Positions 9,471 to 16,534 of a stretch of DNA of 50,292 nucleotides are shown piece after piece. Where the stretch lies: positions 1 through 50,292 of the forward strand of contig JAZOAI010000043.1 of assembly GCA_045595365.1 (NCBI GenBank), written 5' to 3'. The stretch's first letter is position 1; every line of letters starts with the position of its first letter. Under the pieces are notes generated by a model. It did no database searches. It was not told where the DNA came from and was given only the letters and a program-made list of their open reading frames with translations. Origin of the DNA: SIG480 sp045595365 (GTDB taxonomy: Bacteria; Bacillota; Clostridia; Oscillospirales; JAAYXM01). A program made the translations under genes and the position numbers.

Positions 9471-11531
9471 TTATGCCAGTAACACGCCCGACGACGTTCT
9501 TATATCCTTTTCAAAGTTAGCATCAAAATACGCGTCAAAAACTGCTTTTGCAACGCCGGGAATCCGGCTTCCCTGTCCGCCGTTTTCAACTACCACAGCA
9601 ACTGCAACCTCGGGGTCCTCCACCGGTGCAAATGCGACATAGACCGCGTGAGACCCGCCGGGAGCCTGCGCCGAGCCTGTTTTTCCCGCAACGGAGACGG
9701 GGTATGTTCCGAAGACCGAGTATGACGTTCCACCGGGGGATTGTGCGCCCGCGTGCATCCCCTCTACTATCGCGTTGTATGTTTCCTCCGAAAGCTCGAC
9801 TCTCCCGTCTATTTCAGGGGTAGCTGCTGAAATTTCTTCGTTTGTATCCGGGTCACGCACGCTTTTTAGGAGATGCGTTTTGTATCTCACCCCGCGATTT
9901 GCAAGCTGTGCAATGTAGTTTGCAAGCTGAATCGGCGTTACCATAGTGTCGGACTGCCCTATTGCCGCCGAAAGTGTTTCGCCGGGATACCATACCTTTC
10001 CCTTTTCCTCACGCGCCGCGGCGCTTGCCACCTGCCCCGAAACCTCACCCGAAATTTCAATTCCGGTTTTCTTTCCGAGGCCGAAGCGGGTTGCCCATTC
10101 CGAAAGCATTTCTATACCTACGCGCCGCCCGACGTCATAGAAGAAGTAGTTGCAGGAGACCTTGATGGCTTCTTTTACGTCTATGTTTCCGTGTGTTTTC
10201 CCGTACTGCCTGAAGATATCGCACATAGGTGTTGTACTCGGGGCATAGTACATATATTTTCCCGTCGTCAGCATTTTTTCGGAGGGCTCTATTATGTCCT
10301 CCTCAAGCCCTGCGGCGGCGGTAATCATTTTAAAGGTCGACCCGGGAGGGTACGCCCCGGAAATTGCGCGGTTGAACATCGGCAGATATTTATCCGCCTT
10401 CATCGCGTTATAGTTTTTGTTGTACTGAGAAATGTCATATGTGGGGTATGATGCGGAAACTAAAAGTCCGCCGCTTTTTATGTCAATCGCGACTACTGCC
10501 GCGCCCTTTGCATCTGCACCGCCCCAACGGGAATTGAGCTGTCCCTCGCGGCGAAGGCGCGGAACGGTTTCTGCAAGCGCCGCCTCTGCGGCCTCCTGCA
10601 TCTTAAGGTCAATGGTCAGAACGCAGTTTTTCCCGAGAACCGGAGCTTCTTCATAGAGAACGGTTGTCGTTTTTCCCGTTGTTGTCGTTTCTGTTGTCTT
10701 TGAGCCGTCAACACCGCGCAGATAGCTCTCATATGCTTTCTCGATTCCGTCCTTTCCGACCATATCCGTCTGCCTATACCCAAGCTTTTTAAGCTCAGCG
10801 TATTCCTCGCGATAGATTATTCCGACGCGCCCGAGGATATGGGCGGCGGCGGTCGTTTTGTATTCGCGGATGGGCTCAACGTCTATCATCACTCCGGGAA
10901 GCGCGCGGGAGCGCTCCTTGATTTTTGTTATGAGCGTTCTGTCAACATCTCGCGCAAACACATACGGCTGTGACTTTGAAAATCCGCGCATTTCCATTTC
11001 AAAACAGACTCCGCAAAGCTTCCGAAGCTTTCCCTTGTCTGTAGTCTTTAAATCATATCTTTCTGCAAGAAGCTCTATAAACCGCTCCGCGCCGATTTCC
11101 TCATCCCATTTGCGGTCCTTGATATACTCGGAGACAGTCTTTTCATCGCCACTTCCCTCGCCTTCCGTATATGTATAGGCAAAAGGCGCCGTTTTGGTAA
11201 CAGGAAGCGTATCGGTATATTCCTGGCCTGCACCTTCACAGAGGGCTATGAGCTCGCCAACTATCTCTTCGCGGCGGGACTTGTCCCAGGTTGTTGCGTC
11301 AAACACGAGAGAAAAGCTCATTCGGTTTGTGACAAGCGGCCTTCCAAAACGGTCTAAAATTTCTCCGCGAGGAGCTGTAACCGTGACTGTTCTTGATGTG
11401 CGCTTTGCCGAGCGCTCAAGATACTCCTCCCCGCTTACAACCTGCAAAAAATAAAGGCGCCCGATAAAAATTACCGCCGCGGCAATTGCGATGGCGCAAA
11501 CAACCCATATTCGTGCGTTGCTTTTTTTCAT
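9471..11531 (-). CDS. mrdA: Penicillin-binding protein 2 (class B, elongation)
   Basis: A 686-aa membrane-anchored D,D-transpeptidase that cross-links peptidoglycan in the elongation complex. One N-terminal transmembrane segment (IWVVCAIAIAAAVIFIGRL) is followed by a PBP dimerisation domain beginning RTVTVTAPRGEILDRFGRPL, then a transpeptidase domain with all three active-site motifs: STFK near residue 395, SCN near 457, and KTG near 615. Its place after mreC and mreD is the normal elongasome arrangement. The ribosome binding site is AGGAGG. The length is normal for PBP2. Confidence 0.95.
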   Translation of the reverse strand: MKKSNARIWVVCAIAIAAAVIFIGRLYFLQVVSGEEYLERSAKRTSRTVTVTAPRGEILDRFGRPLVTNRMSFSLVFDATTWDKSRREEIVGELIALCEGAGQEYTDTLPVTKTAPFAYTYTEGEGSGDEKTVSEYIKDRKWDEEIGAERFIELLAERYDLKTTDKGKLRKLCGVCFEMEMRGFSKSQPYVFARDVDRTLITKIKERSRALPGVMIDVEPIREYKTTAAAHILGRVGIIYREEYAELKKLGYRQTDMVGKDGIEKAYESYLRGVDGSKTTETTTTGKTTTVLYEEAPVLGKNCVLTIDLKMQEAAEAALAETVPRLRREGQLNSRWGGADAKGAAVVAIDIKSGGLLVSASYPTYDISQYNKNYNAMKADKYLPMFNRAISGAYPPGSTFKMITAAAGLEEDIIEPSEKMLTTGKYMYYAPSTTPMCDIFRQYGKTHGNIDVKEAIKVSCNYFFYDVGRRVGIEMLSEWATRFGLGKKTGIEISGEVSGQVASAAAREEKGKVWYPGETLSAAIGQSDTMVTPIQLANYIAQLANRGVRYKTHLLKSVRDPDTNEEISAATPEIDGRVELSEETYNAIVEGMHAGAQSPGGTSYSVFGTYPVSVAGKTGSAQAPGGSHAVYVAFAPVEDPEVAVAVVVENGGQGSRIPGVAKAVFDAYFDANFEKDIRTSSGVLLA

Positions 11532-11568
11532 ATCGGAACACCTCCTTAAAAAATTTAATTATTCTCTC

Positions 11569-12090
11569 TTATCCCTCTTCATAAACCTCAAAAAAATTGA
11601 CTATTTTCGAAATGATTATATATAAAAACGGTGTAAAGGCAAGCGTTGCTGTAACCTCGCCTGGGATTACATACAAAAGCGAGCGGATACTCCCCTGCCC
11701 GAGCGCGAGCATATACAGGCAGAACCTCACAAAATGCATGGCTCCTATAAGCACCGCCCAGTCAAGAACCGCCATACCGAAGTTCTTCCAATACATAATC
11801 GTATTCATAAGACATATTAAAACTGCCAGAATCGGGAGCGAAACTGTATAAAAGCCCTCGTATCCCGAATAAAGCGCGTCGCACAAAAAGCCTCCGACAA
11901 GCCCGGCAATCGCCCCTTCCTCAGGCCCCTCTAAAAGTGCGATTGAGGCTACTATAAACGGAATAATCGAAGGGGATGCGCCGAGAAAGCGAAACTCGGA
12001 AAAAATCGTGGTTTCTAAAATAATTGATATAAACATCAACGCAAACAGGCATATCCATTTATATAGCTTGCGCTTAAAATTATATGTCAT
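11569..12090 (-). CDS. mreD: Rod shape-determining protein MreD
   Basis: A 173-aa, five-to-six-segment membrane protein of the elongation machinery, which couples MreC to RodA/PBP2. Evidence is hydrophobicity, the start KRKLYKWICLFALMFISIILET, the GPEEGAIAGLVGGFLCDAL stretch typical of MreD (a Gly-rich turn followed by the Asp), and its position between mreC and the PBP2 gene. It starts 11 bases after mreC ends, with a GGAGG-type site upstream. Confidence 0.92.
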   Translation of the reverse strand: MTYNFKRKLYKWICLFALMFISIILETTIFSEFRFLGASPSIIPFIVASIALLEGPEEGAIAGLVGGFLCDALYSGYEGFYTVSLPILAVLICLMNTIMYWKNFGMAVLDWAVLIGAMHFVRFCLYMLALGQGSIRSLLYVIPGEVTATLAFTPFLYIIISKIVNFFEVYEEG

Positions 12091-12101
12091 CTCCGCCCTC
12101 C

Positions 12102-12941
12102 TTACTCCGTCGCAGAAAATGACTTTATGACAAGAACGTGGTTTACACGGTCAAGGTCTACTGCGGGGGTGACGGTTGCATATTTCGATATTCCGTGGCT
12201 TTCATTTTTTACCTCGGAAACGATTCCGAGAACTATTCCCTTCGGGAAAAGCCCACCGACACCCGAGGTTTCAATAACGTCGCCCTCAAGGACCTGAGTG
12301 TCCCTCGAGAGATATGAAAGGCGAAACTTTCCTTCGCTCATAAGCTCAAAGTCACCCTCGGCACTTGCAACATCACGCGTGCGCGAGGCTATCGCCGCAG
12401 CTTCCATGGTTGTGTCCGTAATCGCGGTGACGGTCGCCCAGGTGTTTCCGACCTCGCTCACAAAGCCTACCATCCCCTCAGACGTGATAACGCAGTTGTC
12501 CGGCGCGATGCCTGAGCTTGAGCCCTTATTTATCGTAAATGAGCGTGTCCAGTTATCCGCATTTTTAGCAACAATCTCCGCCGCCTCAAAAACGAGAGAT
12601 GAATCGCGCTCAGCCATTCCGAGAGCCGCACGGAGCTGGGTGTTCTCCTGCTCCATCGCCTCACGATTGCGAACCTCCTCGCGAAGTGCTGAAATTTCCT
12701 GGCGCAGCGTTTCATTTTCTTTCTCCACCTCATCATAGCGGAGCGCGCGGTCTGCCCTTTCTTCAAAATATTCCGAAACAGACGCACTCATGCTCTGCAA
12801 AGGCTTTGCAACAATATTTATAAGCGATCCGATTGGCGAAATTCTCCCGCCTGAGACTGCCGACAGAATGGCGAGAATAAGCGCTATGAGAACGGCTATA
12901 AGAATTGTTACAACCGTCTTTTTAGAAAAAAATCCGTCCAT
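12102..12941 (-). CDS. mreC: Rod shape-determining protein MreC
   Basis: A 279-aa bitopic protein of the elongasome. It has one N-terminal transmembrane helix (KTVVTILIAVLIALILAIL), a coiled-coil region from about residue 60 to 110 rich in Glu, Arg and Leu, and then the extracytoplasmic double beta-barrel domain with NADNWTRSFTINKGSSSGI and GLFPKGIVLG, both characteristic of MreC. It oligomerises outside the membrane and positions PBP2. mreB, normally next door, is not between maf and mreC here and must lie outside the window. Confidence 0.95.
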   Translation of the reverse strand: MDGFFSKKTVVTILIAVLIALILAILSAVSGGRISPIGSLINIVAKPLQSMSASVSEYFEERADRALRYDEVEKENETLRQEISALREEVRNREAMEQENTQLRAALGMAERDSSLVFEAAEIVAKNADNWTRSFTINKGSSSGIAPDNCVITSEGMVGFVSEVGNTWATVTAITDTTMEAAAIASRTRDVASAEGDFELMSEGKFRLSYLSRDTQVLEGDVIETSGVGGLFPKGIVLGIVSEVKNESHGISKYATVTPAVDLDRVNHVLVIKSFSATE

Positions 12942-12945
12942 TTCT

Positions 12946-13515
12946 TCACCACTCCGAATGTTTTTTTAAAATCTCAGACAAAACACGCGCTGTTTTCTTC
13001 ATCGGAAGCCCGATTACATTGAAGTAATCGCCCAGGACACGGCTGACAAACTCTCCTGCACCGCCCTGAATTCCGTAAGCCCCTGCTTTGTCAAGGCAGT
13101 CTCCCGTTGCAACATAGTCATCTATCTCCCGCTCGGAAAGTGCGCGGAAACAGACATCGGTTTTTTCAAAGAAGCAGCGCTTTTCGCCCTTTGAAATTAT
13201 GCAGACACCGGTATATACCTCCTGGTTCTTTTCAGACATCGCAGTGAGCATTTCCTTTGCGTGAGCTTTGTCCCGTGGCTTCCCGAGAACCTTGCCGTCA
13301 AACGCGACGACCGTGTCTGCGCCGAGGACCGTATCCTGCGGGTGCGTATCTGCAACGGCTTCCGCCTTTTTCTCGGCAAGCGCCATAACGTATTCGGAAA
13401 CCTCGCCACCACAATAAGGTTCTTCATCAGTTTCTGCGACAATGATTTCAAAACTTTCTGTATAAAGTGAGAGGAGCTCTCGTCTCCTCGGCGATTTCGA
13501 AGCAAGAATAAGCAT
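12946..13515 (-). CDS. maf: Maf-family nucleotide pyrophosphatase
   Basis: A 189-aa house-cleaning enzyme that hydrolyses non-canonical or excess nucleoside triphosphates (dTTP/UTP type in related proteins) to monophosphate and pyrophosphate. The start LILASKSPRRRELL is the Maf signature, followed by VLGADTVVAFDGKVLGKP with the catalytic Asp, and a C-terminal GAYGIQGGAGEFV. It overlaps dut by one base and is followed by mreC within a few bases, a common order in Firmicutes. Confidence 0.95.
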   Translation of the reverse strand: MLILASKSPRRRELLSLYTESFEIIVAETDEEPYCGGEVSEYVMALAEKKAEAVADTHPQDTVLGADTVVAFDGKVLGKPRDKAHAKEMLTAMSEKNQEVYTGVCIISKGEKRCFFEKTDVCFRALSEREIDDYVATGDCLDKAGAYGIQGGAGEFVSRVLGDYFNVIGLPMKKTARVLSEILKKHSEW

Positions 13516-13952
13516 TACTTTCTCCCCGTTGACCCGAACCCGCCGCTTCCGCGCTCGGTTTCGGAAAGCTCACATACCTCACAAAGCCCCGAAACATCAA
13601 CCGGAAGGATAAGCATCTGCGCTATTCTCTCGCCGGGATTTATGACAAAATCCTCTTTCCCCAGATTGATAAGCCCAACCTTAATCTCTCCGCGATAGTC
13701 GCTGTCAATTATGCCGACCCCGTTTGCAAGCGCGATGCCGTGGCGAATGGCAAGCCCACTCCGCGCAGACAAAACCGCAACAAGCTCCTTTGAGGGAAGC
13801 TCTATTGCAACGCCTGTCGGAACGGCGAAAATCTCACCGCGGGAAAGTGTAACCGGCGCATCAATGCACGCGCGCAAATCATATCCTGCCGCACCCTCGC
13901 TTGCGCGAACGGGAAGCGCGGCTTTTTCGTTTAAAAGCTTTACTTTTACCAT
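13515..13952 (-). CDS. dut: Deoxyuridine 5'-triphosphate nucleotidohydrolase
   Basis: A 145-aa trimeric dUTPase that splits dUTP into dUMP and pyrophosphate, keeping uracil out of DNA and feeding dTMP synthesis. All five family motifs can be seen: AAGYDLRA, LSARSGLA, GVGIIDSDYRGEI with the catalytic Asp, GERIAQMLILPV, and the C-terminal arm RGSGGFGSTG. Length is standard. It begins immediately after the U32 gene stop and shares its last base with the start of maf. Confidence 0.96.
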   Translation of the reverse strand: MVKVKLLNEKAALPVRASEGAAGYDLRACIDAPVTLSRGEIFAVPTGVAIELPSKELVAVLSARSGLAIRHGIALANGVGIIDSDYRGEIKVGLINLGKEDFVINPGERIAQMLILPVDVSGLCEVCELSETERGSGGFGSTGRK

Positions 13953-16046
13953 TTATTCTACTCCTCGATAGTATAATCCTCGCGTGTAGACCGACGGGAT
14001 AAAATCATTTTTCCCGAGGTAAGCATCCATAACCGTGATGCACTCGCGCGCATTCTCCGTTGTAAAAGAGAGCCTTGCAAATGCCGCGCCGACTTTCTCA
14101 AAATCGCGGCGCTTATCTGCAAGAAACAGCTTTTGAGAATTGAGAACGACCGTTCTGTGGCCGAAATCGGCATCGAGTGGGAACTGCGCCCCCGTTCTGT
14201 CACACAGCACATGCCGGTTTTTGCAGACACACGAGCCCGTCTGCGCCTGGATGACGCAATTTTCGCAAATCATGAGAGGAAGCCTTCCGTATGCGAAAAT
14301 TTCCGTGTCCATTATTTTTGAAACATCCCTTATCTGCGGGAAGGTAAGCTCAGGGGACAGCATCGCGGATGTCAGGCCGAGCCTCCTCACCTCACGAAGA
14401 GCATGGGAATTTGTTATGTTGATTCCGAAATCGCCGCGCACAGAAAAACCGAGCCTTTTTGCAAGCTCAATGTGCCCGCAGTTTCCAACCGAAGCCTCTT
14501 CCACTCCGATTGAGCGTGCGAGGTTTCCAAGTCGCGTGATTTCTGCAGTTTCGGTATCTTTTATTATTCTGGGAAACGCCGCAACAACCGCAACCTTTTC
14601 CATTATCTCGGAAACTCTCTTTTCGTTCCCTTCAAACTCCTGAAGCGGAATGTAAATACACTCGGGGCTTCTCTCGAGCATCTCATCGCTTATCTGTGCG
14701 ACGTTTCTGACTGCGACCGTATATTTCGGAGCTTCTCGCCGGTTTATAAGCTTAAACCCGACGTTGAATTCTCCCTCGGCGCGGTCTCTTTCTTCCACAT
14801 AGTTTTTCTCAAGAGCCGCAAGGCATTCTCTCCTCATCGCGTTGAGCGATGAGAGCGGAAGAGAAAGGTTTTCCGAAACCTTTATGTTTGCGCTTTTCAC
14901 TTCAAAGCGGGTTCCGCCGGTTTTTTGAAGTTGGGCACGGACCGTTTCTTCCGTGAGCGGCAGATTTTTCGCAGGCTCGGGAAGTGCCCCCTGCGACATC
15001 GCGCGGTTTCCTTTTTCGTCAGACACGGCAAGAAGCGCGGGTCTGCCCGCCTCGATTATGCAATAAAAATCAACCTTCTCAGAAGGAATCGGCACCTCGG
15101 CATATGACCTTGCAGCTTCATCAAGAAGCTCCTGCGGTGCTTTTGTTTCAGTCCGGATTCCGAACATATCCCTTCCCTTGCGGTTGATATAATACCCGTC
15201 TGTGAACCCGTCACGCGAGAAGATATCGCGAAGCTTCCTCTTTTCTTCTTCCGTCGAGCTTCTTCCATCACGCAATATAGCGGAATATATCCCCGTTACC
15301 ACGGCAACGTACTCCGCGCGTTTCATTCTTCCCTCAATTTTTAATGAGGCTACCCCCATATCGGAAAGCTCGGTTATATAATCTGCAAGGCAAAGGTCTT
15401 TAAGGCTGAGCGGATATGCCGCCACGCCGTTCTCGCCAAGCTTGTACTGCATCCGGCAGGGTTGGGCGCAAAGGCCGCGGTTTCCGCTACGCTTGCCGAT
15501 AACCGCGCTCATCTCGCACTGCCCCGAATAGGACATACACAGCGCGCCGTGAACAAAAACCTCAAGCTCAACGGGGCTTTCGGCACAAATCTTTTTGATC
15601 TCCGCGCGCGAAAGCTCCCGCGCGAGGACAACCCTCGAAAAACCAAGAGAAGCAAGCTGCAAAACCCCGTCAAGGTTATGCACCGTCATCTGGGTTGATG
15701 CGTGTATCGGAAGATGCGGGCACACCTCACGGATAAGCCTCGCAACGCCAAGGTCTGCCACGATAACAGCATCTGCACCTGCGCGGTTAATATCACGGCA
15801 CACCTTCTCGACAGCACTCATTTCACGGTCGTTGACGAGCGTGTTCACCGTAACATAAACCTTCACTCCGCGCTTGTGGCAGAATTCGCAAGCATCAGCA
15901 AGCTCGCTTGCCGTAAAGTTCTTCGCCTGGCGGCGGGCGTTGAAGTCGCCGTAGCCGAGATATACCGCATCAGCGCCGTTTGCAACTGCAGCGCGCATCG
16001 CATCATACGAGCCCGCCGGAGCAAGAATTTCAGCACGCTTCGACAT
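13953..16046 (-). CDS. Peptidase U32 family protein (RlhA/TrhP-like)
   Basis: A protein of about 697 aa with an N-terminal TIM-barrel-like U32 domain (LAPAGSYDAMRAAVANGADAVYLG) and the family signature EVFVHGALCMSYSGQCEMS, followed by the Cys-containing GLCAQPCRMQY. Later Cys residues (MICENCVIQ, GSCVCKNRHVLCD) complete the likely iron-sulphur site. Characterised relatives (RlhA, TrhP) hydroxylate rRNA or tRNA bases using prephenate; the old peptidase label is probably misleading. The length fits single-chain RlhA/YhbU types. The longer frame starts at 16070, but ATG at 16046 follows the zapA stop by one base and opens with the family's normal N-terminus. Confidence 0.9.
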   Translation of the reverse strand: MSKRAEILAPAGSYDAMRAAVANGADAVYLGYGDFNARRQAKNFTASELADACEFCHKRGVKVYVTVNTLVNDREMSAVEKVCRDINRAGADAVIVADLGVARLIREVCPHLPIHASTQMTVHNLDGVLQLASLGFSRVVLARELSRAEIKKICAESPVELEVFVHGALCMSYSGQCEMSAVIGKRSGNRGLCAQPCRMQYKLGENGVAAYPLSLKDLCLADYITELSDMGVASLKIEGRMKRAEYVAVVTGIYSAILRDGRSSTEEEKRKLRDIFSRDGFTDGYYINRKGRDMFGIRTETKAPQELLDEAARSYAEVPIPSEKVDFYCIIEAGRPALLAVSDEKGNRAMSQGALPEPAKNLPLTEETVRAQLQKTGGTRFEVKSANIKVSENLSLPLSSLNAMRRECLAALEKNYVEERDRAEGEFNVGFKLINRREAPKYTVAVRNVAQISDEMLERSPECIYIPLQEFEGNEKRVSEIMEKVAVVAAFPRIIKDTETAEITRLGNLARSIGVEEASVGNCGHIELAKRLGFSVRGDFGINITNSHALREVRRLGLTSAMLSPELTFPQIRDVSKIMDTEIFAYGRLPLMICENCVIQAQTGSCVCKNRHVLCDRTGAQFPLDADFGHRTVVLNSQKLFLADKRRDFEKVGAAFARLSFTTENARECITVMDAYLGKNDFIPSVYTRGLYYRGVE

Positions 16047-16047
16047 A

Positions 16048-16359
16048 TTATTTTCCGCCAAGCCTTGCAATTTCGCGCTTTAAATCAGCAATCTCAGACT
16101 TCATGCGGCTGCCGTCTTCAAGGTAGTCGCGAAGCTGAGTGCGGAGATTTTCAGCTGTTTCAAGAGCCTTGTAATATTCATCGGAGATATTGATTGCAGA
16201 AAGAAGCGCCGCCTCTACGATTGAGACGCTCCCGGACTTCAAGACCTCTCCTACCTTCGTGTCAACGTGAGACGCGACACGGCGGGTATACTCCTCGTTT
16301 TCCCCGCTCAGAAGGCGAAGCTCTACCCCTGCGATATTTACGTTGATTGCGTTTTTCAT
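16048..16359 (-). CDS. zapA: Cell division protein ZapA
   Basis: A 103-aa protein of the ZapA family, which bundles FtsZ at the division ring. The N-terminal part (NAINVNIAGVELRLLSGENEEYTRRVASHVD) matches the ZapA beta-beta-alpha head; the rest is a long helix suited to the ZapA coiled-coil tetramer. GGAGG precedes the ATG. It is the first gene of the operon that continues into U32, dut, maf, mreC, mreD and PBP2. Confidence 0.92.
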   Translation of the reverse strand: MKNAINVNIAGVELRLLSGENEEYTRRVASHVDTKVGEVLKSGSVSIVEAALLSAINISDEYYKALETAENLRTQLRDYLEDGSRMKSEIADLKREIARLGGK

Positions 16360-16390
16360 ATCTCATTCCTCCAAATGTTTTTACACAGTT

Positions 16391-16422
16391 TTTTATATAT
16401 GATAATTATATCATATATAAAA
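16391..16422. promoter_or_regulatory. Perfect 32-bp palindrome over the zapA -10 region
   Basis: Two 14-base arms (16391-16404 and 16409-16422) are exact reverse complements around the centre ATTA. The palindrome is almost pure A/T with one G/C pair per arm. It covers the -10 of the zapA promoter and lies in the divergent gap to the ATPase-like gene. It may be an operator for an unidentified regulator, or a cruciform-prone element. Confidence 0.7.
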
Positions 16423-16433
16423 GATTATTTAAA
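16405..16433 (-). promoter_or_regulatory. zapA operon promoter
   Basis: On the minus strand TTTAAA (16428-16433) is separated by 17 bases from a perfect TATAAT (16405-16410), preceded by TGA in the extended -10 position. It lies about 45 bases before the zapA start and its -10 sits inside the 32-bp palindrome. Confidence 0.65.
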
Positions 16434-16483
16434 CAAGTATTTTTTAAAGTTTGCAATTTTTTATGTATTTACGATTAATCCTG

Positions 16484-16512
16484 TTGACCTTGCTTTCATT
16501 TGGAGATATAAT
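16484..16512 (+). promoter_or_regulatory. Sigma-A promoter of the ATPase-like gene
   Basis: TTGACC (16484-16489), a 17-base spacer, and a perfect TATAAT (16507-16512). Transcription should begin near 16519, just before GGAG at 16522-16525. This rules out the upstream ATG at 16451 as the gene start. Confidence 0.85.
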
Positions 16513-16534
16513 TTATATACTGGAGTTGATTGAA

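Noticed and set aside
16451..16534. N-terminal extension of the ATPase-like protein from ATG 16451
   Set aside because: The -35 and -10 elements lie within this stretch, so it is not transcribed from that promoter; TTG 16535 with GGAG fits better.
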